The notes under the pieces are model-generated. The model made no database searches and was not told the origin of the DNA. It worked only from the letters and a program-made list of their open reading frames with translations. The position numbers and the translations under genes were made by a program. A stretch of 64,000 nucleotides of DNA from Homarus americanus (lineage: Eukaryota; Arthropoda; Malacostraca; Decapoda; Nephropidae), in the NCBI RefSeq assembly GCF_018991925.1, contig NW_024724368.1, positions 535,596-599,595 on the forward strand, given 5' to 3'. Of this stretch, positions 1 to 10,014 are shown one piece after another (position 1 is the stretch's first letter; each line of letters starts with the position of its first letter).

Positions 1-59
1 CATCCACGTATTTCAATCCCTAAATTATTCACTCTATATTTTTACTTGTCAACTTTGCC

Positions 60-1010
60 TTACCTCAATGTTGTGGGTAGCAAGGAGGGACGTCACGATG
101 GTGATAGTGGACAACAAAATACAGTAAATGGTGTTGGCGGTCATGGTGGACAACAAAATACAGTACATGGTGATAGTGATGATGGTGAACCACAAAATAC
201 AGTGCTGTACATGGTGTTGGTGACGGTGGTACAACAAAATACAGTACATGTTGATAGTGAACGACAAAATTCAGTACATGGTGATAGTGGTGATGGTGAA
301 CCACAAAATACAGTACTGTACATGGTGTTGGTGACGGTGGTACAACAAAATACAGTAAATGGTAATGGTGGACAACAAAATACAGTACATGTTGATAGTG
401 AACGACAAAATACAGTAAATGGTGATAGTGGTGATGGTGTACAACAAAATACAGTACATGGTGATAGTGGTAATGGTGAACCAAATACAGTAGATGGTGA
501 TAGTGGCCAACAAAGTACAGTAAATGGTGGTGGTGGTGAACAACAAAGTACAGTAAATGGTGATTGTGGTGAACAACAAAATACAGTACAACAAAATACA
601 GAACATGGTGATGGAGGTGGAAAAACAAAATACAGTAAATGATGATGGTGGCAGACCCAAAAAATACAATACATGGTGGTGGTGGACAACGAAATATCAT
701 ACAATACATTGTGATGGCTGTGGTGTTGATGTTGGTGATGGTAGACTACAAAATACAATACATGGTGGTAGTGATCGTGGTGATGGACAACAAATTACAA
801 TATATGGTGTTGGTGATGGTGGAGGTGGTCATAATGCTGGTGATGTTGGTGGACATAAATACATTACATGGTGGTGATGATGGTGGACATAAATACATTA
901 CATGGTGGTGATGATGGTGGTAGTGATGGTGGTGGTAGTGGACATTTAAATACAGTATATGGCAATGGTTGTGGAGAGTAGGTTGTATTATGTGTAGTGG
1001 TGGTGGAGAG
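60..1010. repeat. Minisatellite, AATACAGTA-type units
   Basis: Tandem degenerate units of roughly 27-36 bases built from ACAAAATACAGTAMATGG and GTGATAGTGGTGATGG. They are fairly regular from 60 to 650, then grade into looser GGTGGTGATGATGG and ACATAAATACATTACATGG units. Several frames stay open because the units carry no stop, so the 198-214 codon frames across this block are not evidence for a protein. Confidence 0.9.
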
Positions 1011-1015
1011 CTGGA

Positions 1016-1797
1016 CATGGTCTTAAAAATGGCAGATGAAATTTAATGTGGACAAATGTAAAGTACTAGTCTAGGAGATGTAAACAAAGAAACCAGATAT
1101 CAGATGAACAACGTTGTTATAGAGAAATCCGACTGTGAGACAGACCAAGGAGTAATGATAAGTATGATTCTTAAACCAAGACAACAATGTGTATTTGCTC
1201 GAAACAAGGCTAACAAAGTACTTGGGTTCATAGAAAGGAATGTTAGGTACAAGACTAGCGAGGTTACCCTAAAACTGTATCTGGGGCTTGTGAGACCTCA
1301 CTTGGATTTTGCAGTTCAGTTCTGGCCACCATACTACAGAATGGACATATAATCTCTAGAAAGAATTAAGAGGAGAATGACAAGACTAAGGTATTAGGAA
1401 CCTTGAGTACAGAGACAGGTTAAAGCATCTTAATTTGCACTCCCTCGAGAGACGTAGAGTGAGGGGCGTTATGATAGAGGTGTATAAATGGAAATCAGGG
1501 CTGAACAAAGGTTATATAATAAAGGTACTCACACTATCCAATCAGGAGCGAACTCGTAGCAATAGTTTTAAATTAGACAAATTTAGATTTAGGCGCGAAC
1601 TAGGTAAGCACTGGTTTGGAAATAGAGTATTGGATGAGTGGAAAAAGTTACCAAACATCATCATTAACTCGAATACTCTGGATAGCTTCAAATATAGGTT
1701 AGATGGATATATGAGCGATAGGGGTTGGGTGTAAACTGGACTGCCCAGTATGGGCAAATAGGTGCTCTGTAGTTTCTTCCATTCTTATGTTCTTATG
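1016..1797 (+). mobile_element. CR1-type LINE fragment, subfamily A, 3' end
   Basis: 5'-truncated, decayed copy of a CR1-like non-LTR retrotransposon. It covers the end of the reverse transcriptase and the C-terminal domain: KANKVLGFIERNV, VRPHLDFAVQFW, LHSLERRRVRG and FKLDKFRFRREL. A stop follows YYRMDI at 1350 and there is a frameshift before LNLHSLERR. It ends in the typical CR1 3' tail of TTCTTATG repeats at about 1780-1797. This subfamily has YKWKSGLNKG where the other has FKWVKGINKG. Inactive. Confidence 0.88.
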
Positions 1798-2420
1798 TTA
1801 ACTCCAGGGAACAGAAACATATTTATTTTTAAGACCGGCAAGAGTAACACTAGGAATCAGCTGTATTCTTCCGTAGAACTGCAGGCTAGCCATGAAGAGA
1901 TTAAAGAGCACATTCTCTTTTTGCACGCTGTATTCAAAAGGAAAAAAATGACATTGTTAAAAAAAACGCGATGGCATATGTTTTCTCCTGAACGTATTTA
2001 ATGACAAAAAGGCCTATTCAGATGAAATTGCCAGAGTAGGAGAACTTTTCTTTTTTTCATTGTACTTTATGTGGCACTTACGATTGAAACCTTTTAAGTC
2101 AGTATTGCATCAAGAACTTTGACAAAGCAATTGGTCACAGTAATAGTGCACTCTTGCATTTCCTGCGAGTTTACCATCAAGTTCAATTATGGCGAGGTAT
2201 TCTATTACCACCTGAGACTTGGGGATGGAAAATTCATCATAATGGATTGTTCCCTATTCCAACTTTTTAGGCAGCAGCTCCAGAGTCGCGTTTGAATTTA
2301 ATATCCTGCACATGCAAAAAGAGTTGTGATGGACGATGTAGCTGCAAAAAAGTAATCACTGTCAAGGATTAGCATGTGTCAACGCTATGCCTCGCAACAT
2401 TACTTTTCAAGAAGATAATT
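1798..2420 (+). pseudogene. Decayed transposon-associated ORF with Cys-rich motif
   Basis: Fragments in several frames resemble a multi-copy, mobile-element-linked protein of arthropods: LLHFLRVYHQVQLW, LLPPETWGWKIHHNGLFPIP, then a Cys-rich ISCTCKKSCDGRCSCKK at about 2300-2355. Stops and frameshifts break it. The identification rests on remembered VYHQVQxW...WGW...CSCKxxCxxxCxCxK patterns; I cannot name the transposon. A CR1 copy is inserted directly after it, and AT-rich sequence beyond 3570 may be its continuation. Confidence 0.5.
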
Positions 2421-3566
2421 TTGATGAACACGACATAAGAACATAAGAAAATAAGGAGTCTGCAATAGGCCGGTTGGCCTGTGCATGGCAGCTGGCAGCT
2501 CCTGTCGAGAGTTACTACCACTCTTTATCATCCACGAATCCATCCAGCCTCAATTTGAAACTTTCCAGCGTTCCCGCACTTACTACAAAGTTGTTACGCT
2601 TGTTCCACTCGTCCACCACCCTATTTGTATACCAGTTCCTTCCTATCTCCCTCCTAAACCAAAACTTATCCAACTTCAATCCGTTGTTCCGAGTCCTATC
2701 CTGCTCGGATATTATAAGAACTTTATCTATATCACCTTTATTGATTCCTTTCACCCACTTGAATACTTCTATCATATCTCCCCGCACTCTTCGTCTTTCT
2801 AGGGAATGCAAGTTTAGTTTCTTTAACCTATCCTGATATGGAAGGTTTCTAAGTCCCGGAATCATTTTCGTCATTCTTCGCTGCTGCACCGACTCTAGTG
2901 AATTGATATCCATTCTATAATAAGGGCACCAGAACTGAACCGCATAATCGAGGTGCGGCCTGACTAGCGCAAGATATAGTTGCAATAAGACCTCTGCACT
3001 CTTATTACTTACACTTCTAGATATAAAACCCAATACTCTGTTTGCCTTATTTCGAACATTAACGCACTGTTTTCTAGGCCGTAGGTCCGGGCTTACAAGT
3101 ACAAGTCGACTTCTCTTGGTTGATGTTGTTAAGGCTGTATACATTGACAGTATTTGTTCTTCCAATATTAAGTACGCTGCACTTGCTGGTGTTGAATTTC
3201 ATTTGCCATTTTTCAGACCACCCCTGCAGTTTATTTAGATCCTCCTGTAATGCATTTGCATCCTGCCCTGAATTAATCTGCCGCCCTATTTTGGTGTCAT
3301 CCGCAAACTTGCTTATGTCACTGCTGATCCCAGTATCTACATCGTTTATGTAGATTATGAACAAGAGTGGGCCTAGTACTGACCCCTGGGGAACCCCACT
3401 GGTTACACGACCTCACTCAGATTTAACACCATCTACGCTGACCCTCTGCGTTCTATCGGTGAGCCATGATTTTATCCAATTTAAAACTTTCCCCTCGATA
3501 CCATAAGCCTTAATTTTTCTCAGAAGCCTCTGATGCGGTACTCTGTCAAATGCTTTGCTAAAGCCT
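2421..3566 (-). mobile_element. CR1-type LINE, subfamily B, 5'-truncated
   Basis: On the minus strand, from the 3' tail (ACATAAGAACATAAG) at 2421 back into the reverse transcriptase. Recognisable blocks are SKAFDRVPHQ (near 3550), [10 protein letters not shown], the catalytic FADDTKIG (near 3300), VRPHLDYAVQFWCPYYRMDI and FKWVKGINKGDI. The codon after KSE, which is Trp (TGG) in the copy at 62.9 kb, is TGA here, so this copy is dead. A short stretch near 3095-3115 is also missing compared with that copy. 5'-truncated at about 3566, inside the RT. Confidence 0.92.
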
Positions 3567-5780
3567 TCTTATTGATAATGGATACAAGGATAAAGTTGTG
3601 TTGTGGAAGATTACAATGTAGTCGGTGTTCCTGAGAATGAAAACTTTTTTAATGCTGACCATAATTGTCACAGCAGCACCAAATTTTACTCAAATATTTC
3701 ATGTATAACTACTAGTACTGGTCAGGTTGTGAAGAGAGAAACTTTCATAAAAAAAACATTAATAGTGGAATAGGCCAACTGGGGATAGCATATACGAAAA
3801 AAACCCCGCCATGTACGTACACTACCTCAGTGTGGTATAGAAAAGGGTACCAGATGGTGTAAAAATTACAGTAAAGGAGGAGTGGCCAATGGGAAAGTAG
3901 AGTAAAATGTTTGTTTTCTCGGAAGTATTAGTTGTATGGAATTCATGAATACGAGTATACCAACATGTGCAGAATCTTAACCTCTTCCTTTTTGTTATGA
4001 AGTATCATCTCCCCCAAAGCAACAGCTACCGAGTAAAACATGAAAAAAAGCGAACAGCCACCATTTTTTTCAGGATGGCGGCTAAAGCTCACCTCTGATA
4101 GGTCAGGATGTTTGGTACGTTGTTTAGGAACGTATTTCCAATAATTTTACCAAGTATTATTTCATTATGACTGAGTTCAACTTTTTCTTCCTAATTTCCT
4201 CGGACTAGTAGTGGAAAACTGGTGATGGTGGTGGACAAGATATAGGTAAGGGTCACGAACACTACGATACTGTGGGTGATGGTGGTGGTTGTAGACGGTT
4301 CACCTGCAGTGAGAGACTGTGGACACCAACGAATTTTCTTAACAAGAGTGTGAGGTATCCCTGGAGTGTGGACAATAGCAGCAATTTTTTTCTTTGTTTA
4401 TACAGTATACTAATGGGCTTTTGTCTTATGAATTTGCTGCGGTGGTGTTTGTAGCCAGACTCTTCCAGTGGAATTTTAGGGTTGACCCAGATCAACGTGT
4501 GGAGACGTGAGGGACAGATGAAGAGCCTGGCTCGCCGGGAGATACATCATCAACACCCTCGTTTATGTAAATGGCAAGGGTAAATTGATAACATTACCTG
4601 AATCTCCTGGGCATTTCGGAGACATATTATGATTACAGCGGAGAAAAATAAACCTATTTATAAATTAAAATTAAGATTACTGCACATGAAAAACACACAG
4701 AAATCTATTAAGAAGTGGAGTGAAATAGTAATTTTTAAACAAGAGCAATACAAAACTTCCTGAATATAACAATCAAAAGAGGTTAATTGTACAAGGATTT
4801 TGCTTTTAAATTCATTACCAAAAGCGGCAGTGTACATTCATAATCTCAGGTGAAATATACTGAAGTAAAACACCATTCAGCATTAGAGGCGAGGAGGAAT
4901 GACCCGGAATCTTGAGGCAAAAAGTTATGCAGAGGCTGACGTTATAAAACGTTTGTGTTTGGGTTCATTGTAATATACAGACCATCAATTTTTCCACAAA
5001 TACAGCCTTTTAGTTTATACTGGACAGTTAAGCATAATAGGCCCCAAAGGACTGGCAAAATATTCACTGCATAGGAGATAGAGAGGCCAGCACCGCACTC
5101 TACCGCTATTCACTACCCATGCTGTAAATATACTGCAGATACCCGTCCTACAACTAGGTCATCTATGGGTGCTTCACTGAGGGCCGAGTGCAGGACTCGA
5201 ACAGAAAACATCTGATCAGGAAGGTGGTGCTAGATCTATTGTAGATGCTCGCCGCTCTCCTGGTATATATATGACTTATATATATATGTGACTTTTTTCA
5301 TGCGACTTTATTTCCATTCACCGCCACAACACCGGTCTCCACGACAGCCACCGCTGCTCCAGCACACCCGTTAACTCTTTACTAATGTTGCCAGACAAAA
5401 TACAGCGGGAACACTCTCCCTCCATACACGGTAATCGAGGGCAACCCATGCTGCCTCAACCACAGCTGCTGCATGTCTCGTAGTAGAGCGGATAAAAAAA
5501 ATCGTGCAAATGGTGATACAAGCATGAAATTTGGCATGATCATACCCTCGGGGCTACTTGTCAAATCGGCCTGATTGTCCATTTGGAAATCGAAGATGGC
5601 TGCCAAATTGACCTTCGAAAGATGTTTTTTTTATAGAAACTGATGTAGCTGGTCAATCTAAATGATCTTGGTGTTGATATGTATGTTTTCAAGCATGCTC
5701 AGATGATTTTTTTTCTATTTCTGATACTCTCAGATATATCTCTGTCTTATTTATGACTGGTTTTATATACTGGTTTTATG
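3567..5780. other. Intergenic/AT-rich sequence, no gene recognised
   Basis: No supported coding sequence. 3567-4000 may continue the transposon interrupted by the CR1 copy. Around 5510-5640 there is a GATGGCTGCC-type stretch of the kind seen again near 38550-38740. A short TATATA run lies at 5268-5290. The small open frames here have no recognisable motifs. Confidence 0.5.
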
Positions 5781-5799
5781 TTTTTTTCCAACTAGGTGA

Positions 5800-6350
5800 G
5801 GGTTGCATGCAGAGGGTCTCTGCATGTGAGGGAGTGATTGTCGGGCACTGCCAGGGCACACTGGTGACATCACTGCTGTGCAACCCAGCATGGGGTTCAG
5901 TGTCAGCTAAGAAAAAGCATGGTACCTCAAGTAGCGATATTGGTCGAAAATTTTCGACTTTGTTTGGAGGCTTCCCTGCTTTTAGTTTGAGGCGGATAAC
6001 GACGATTTTGAACATCTTAGGGAAGTATCCAGAGGCGAGGCAGCAGGATCATCAGCACCTGCTCCAGCTTCTCGCACGGACTGACTTTACTAGACTGGTG
6101 GACGACAGCTACCTGCGGTTGTGTCAGCCGTCATAAAAGGGTTTAAGAACAAATCACCTTGGCAAAGACATATTAACAAGAAGATCCTGGCCTAACTCCC
6201 CGACGACACGATAGAGAGGCTTGCTAATATATGCAATGCCTGCCTTGCTTGCGTGGGATATTTCGAGGAGACGCCATTAACCGCAGAATCTTGGAGATGG
6301 AAGAAAAGGCCACAAGAGACCAAGACTCAAAGTTTTGAAATGAAACCCAG
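5800..6350. mobile_element. Rearranged Jockey-like LINE RT fragment with internal inversion
   Basis: Two neighbouring pieces of one reverse transcriptase lie on opposite strands. On the plus strand, about 6066-6265 encodes the upstream part: DFTRLVDDSYLRL, IKGFKNKSPW, INKKILA, LPDDTIERLANICNACLAC. On the minus strand, about 6045 down to 5915 encodes the next part: CLASGYFPKMFKIVVIRLK and AGKPPNKVENFRPISLLEV. The two overlap at the ACLA-GYF block. The layout matches a 5' inversion of a LINE. Both parts carry stops, so the copy is inactive. Confidence 0.7.
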
Positions 6351-6752
6351 TTAAGAACCATCTGTGGGTCAAGACGATTCCAACAACACCATATATGTAG
6401 AAATAGTATATCTGGGATGGGAGTAATGCTCAGACAGACAGACAGACAAACAAAAACTTCTAAATATATCCGGAAGATTATAACTTTAATTTTATTAATG
6501 GTATATATCTGTTATTCATCGTGTCTGCTAGTATTCTTTGTTGTGTAACATTATACAGTATTATCCCACGCCTCTTTCCTTATATGACTAATCTCAGCAG
6601 ACAGTAACAGTACTGTTGTACTTGACCAGACGTCGTATTGTAAGTTTAATTTGCTTGTTTATCGTTATTCACGTCCTCTCCTAATTGAGACAAAAAGCGC
6701 TAAAGAAGAAAGCGATACTGCACTTCAAGGGTAACTAAGATACTGTGCTCAC
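6351..6752. other. Hdc intron 5 (part), nothing else recognised
   Basis: AT-rich DNA with a short (CAGA)n run near 6432-6450. It lies just past the exon 5 donor and belongs to the intron that runs off the window. No exon 6 signature is seen. Confidence 0.5.
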
Positions 6753-6887
6753 CTGGTCGGAGCAGTAAGCCACAAGTCGCGAGTTAATCTCGGCGTCCTC
6801 CAGGTCCGGGTATTCCTGTTGATACCTCTGGATTGCTTCTGTCCGTGCCGCCAGCAGACACACAAACGTCGCCTCTGATGCTGTGGT
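6753..6887 (-). CDS. Hdc: Histidine decarboxylase, coding exon 5 (last in window)
   Basis: 135-bp, 45-codon exon in phase 0. The acceptor TCTAG ends at 6888 and the donor GTGAGC begins at 6752. It encodes [20 protein letters not shown], then [15 protein letters not shown]. The next family block, AHSSVEKA, should open exon 6, but I could not find it between 1 and 6750, so the gene continues past the left end of the window. The PLP-binding lysine (NPSKW-type motif) and the C-terminal extension of arthropod Hdc are therefore not visible. QTTASEA across the exon 4/5 join supports Hdc over Ddc, which has QGTASE. Confidence 0.93.
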
Positions 6888-7109
6888 CTAGACAAAAATG
6901 GTACTAAAATAAGTTTGTGCATGAAAATAGAATTTTATATATTTAGAAAATTTTAAGAATATTTCCTACTCGCAACCAAAGGATGAAGTAGTGAAACGTA
7001 TATATGGATATATGACTTTATAACTAATTAACAAGAGAGTTTAATCTCAAAATTTGTATTTGTTGGTGGACTAGTGTATTTACTATACTTGTTGCGCACT
7101 TAAAAGACC

Positions 7110-7580
7110 TTAGTTCTTGAAGCTTGCTAACACCACCACCCTCCCACTACCACCAATGTCACCACCACCACTCCTAAAATATTACAATCAGCTTCAAAAT
7201 CACTATCACTATTCATGTCATTATTATTCTTACAGCAACTCAATCACGACCACCATTACCACTCCCACTAAAAGAATCATACTTCAAATAACATCGTCAC
7301 CACCAATACTCCCATTGGCATCACAACCATCACTGCTAGTAAAAGCACTACCTCTACTGTCACCATTGCAAATATTTAAATTCCACCAACACCAAGACAG
7401 CCACCAACAACATCATTACCACTAAAACAAACATCATCAATATTACTTACACTACAATCACTACCACCACTACTACCACCACCATCCGTACCATTACGGC
7501 ACCACCCTTAGCACCGACACCTTCATTACTATAACCACGAATACAACCACCACCACAACCATTATCTCCCGCCCCTCCTC
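7110..7580. repeat. CCA/CAC-rich low-complexity stretch in Hdc intron 4
   Basis: Irregular ACCACCACC/ATCACCAT-type DNA with a single long G run near 7596-7612. The 102-codon frame here is only a by-product of the composition. Confidence 0.75.
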
Positions 7581-8239
7581 TAGAATCAGTTATTGGGGGG
7601 GGGGAGGGGAGGATGATGGTGAGAGTGTGGGGGAAGACGTCGTCATCATCAAATCAACAAGAGACGTGACAGCTCATTAACAGTTATAGCGCGGCCGTCC
7701 TCACTACTGACTGTTGAGTGTGATTCCGGACACCACCCATCACCACCTTCCACTACACCGTCTCCTTAACCCAAACTAACATTATAATTCCATTAAATCA
7801 AACTTAAAAAAAACCTACTTAGCTCATAATACTAAGCAACATCCATAACAAAGTAATCACACAAACCATATAGCCAATAGAATATCTTTAACCTACGCTA
7901 AAGAGACAAAACTTTCTGACCTTTAACTTAGTAAATTCCCCAAAAGTTAACTGCAATATATTCCTTTAAACAACTTCTTTAATTTAAACTACTATTAGTG
8001 GACCAGCCAACATGGAAATTTCCAACTTCGACTGTACTGACGTGTTAATAGCAGGCATCCGTGTTGTATAAATTCTACTTGGATAAAAACCAGTAATAAT
8101 GGTTAAAATTGGTAATAAATGATATTTTTATTTTAACAAATTCAAACCATCTTTGCTGGATCTTTCAGGCCAAAACTCAAAATACATCTGTTTGATAATT
8201 TTTCTGTACAGCATACTGTACACAATAAGCAAAACGGTA

Positions 8240-8630
<391 letters not shown>

Positions 8631-9254
8631 CTGTCAAATTCTTTTCAAGAGGACCTTTCATTGTTTGGCTGGTTCACTATATTCAATCTTCTCATTTTTG
8701 TTATTAATCTACGAGTACACTTTCCCTAACTGAGACTAACTACTTAATATTCACAGCTGAACCATACCTAATGATTATCGCTTCTTCAAACTAAATGCAC
8801 AAATTTTGGAACTCAAACACGAATCTTTCAAATATAAATTATAATAAAGCCTTTTTAAGGAGGTTATGTAGTAACTGAGTTAAGGATGTACCAGTCAGAG
8901 AAAAAGAAACCAGTTATTGAGGACGAAGAAGGTACATAGTAAGGAATTTAGTAATCGTCAGTGAGAAAGGGATGGTCCAGGAGATAATGACGCACTCAAA
9001 GTGGGAGATAAAGAGAAACTGTGGGGTAGATAGAGACATTGAGTGTGAGAGTTAGAGCTACACTTCGGAAACAGAAGCAGTCACAAGGAGATAAAGAGTG
9101 TCAGAAGGGAGATAGGCAGTCAATGAGGGAGATAAAGTCAGTGAGGGAGTTAGACACAGTTGGAGAAGGAAGGTACAGTTCGTGAGGGAGAGGGAGGTAC
9201 AGTTAGTAAGGGATATAAAGGCACAGTTAATGAGAGAGACAGTCTAGTCATTAC
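8631..9254. other. Hdc intron 4, GA-rich stretch
   Basis: Between about 8930 and 9240 lie loose repeats of AGTGAGGGAGATAAAG type on the plus strand (a degenerate purine-rich minisatellite). The rest is unremarkable. Confidence 0.6.
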
Positions 9255-9377
9255 CTGTATTACTCCACCTCCAGGTGAGTCTTTGGAGGAGTGTAGGAAC
9301 TGCTCTGGGAGTCCTATCATCTTGCCCAGCCAGTCCATCACTACAGTCTCCAGCTCCGTGCAGGCCGGGGAGGACGC
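9255..9377 (-). CDS. Hdc: Histidine decarboxylase, coding exon 4
   Basis: 123-bp, 41-codon exon in phase 0. The acceptor CGGCAG ends at 9378, just after a (GT)n-type pyrimidine/GT tract, and the donor GTAATG begins at 9254. It encodes [20 protein letters not shown], then IGLPEQFLH and SPGGGVIQ. The SPACTELE and GGGVIQ blocks are family signatures that form part of the PLP phosphate pocket. The donor GTAATG is slightly weaker than the other four. The exon follows the 4.3-kb intron 3. Confidence 0.93.
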
Positions 9378-10014
9378 CTGCCGACACACACACACACACC
9401 AACTCATTGCATTTATTGATATTTTATGGTATGAATGCATGATATTATTGTGTTCATGAATTAAGAAAAAATCGAAATAAAGTAAGACTTCTGATTTTTG
9501 TTACCCAAAATAGGGTGTAGCCTAAAATATTCACCGACAGAGTTTAAATAATATGCTGTACATGAAGCAATGAAGGTAATAAAAATAATAAAGGCCGTAA
9601 TTTTTAACATCTAAAAAGTCAGACGCCAGTAGAGCTATGACCTGGGATTTGTTTTTTCTAGGTAATATATGCATAATGAATGAAAAACTCTCTATCTGTT
9701 ATTGGTCTATGTGTTCTGATAAAGTCTTGGTGAATAAATGAATTCAGCAAACCAAAATTCCTTTGGCCTGTCAAAAGAAACATGTGAGAAAAATAGAATA
9801 ATAAACTTATATGAAGTAGCTAGCTAGACAGATTGTGCAGAAAAACACATAAAACATCATAAAAATCTATCAAAATTTGGTGGAGCCTTTGTGATCACAA
9901 TAAAAAAAAAGAAAGGCCCGTCAAAGATTTTCTAGTAACTGAGGCAGGAACCACTATGCGTTATGAGGGAGTGACATTAGCCAGCTGTAGTGTAAGTACG
10001 GTTGTGTGGGGTGT
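9378..10014. other. Hdc intron 3, unique part
   Basis: Holds a short (CA)n run at 9384-9398 next to the exon 4 acceptor, then AT-rich unique DNA with no recognisable element. Confidence 0.55.

Noticed and set aside
46..709. Overlapping open frames of about 200 codons on both strands
   Set aside because: All come from the AATACAGTA minisatellite, which simply lacks stop codons in several frames.
6400..6480. CAGACAGACAGACAAACAAA run as an element end
   Set aside because: Short simple repeat with no flanking structure.
1..6752. Hdc exon 6 (AHSSVEKA block)
   Set aside because: Scanned on the minus strand; nothing matching was found, so I do not place it.
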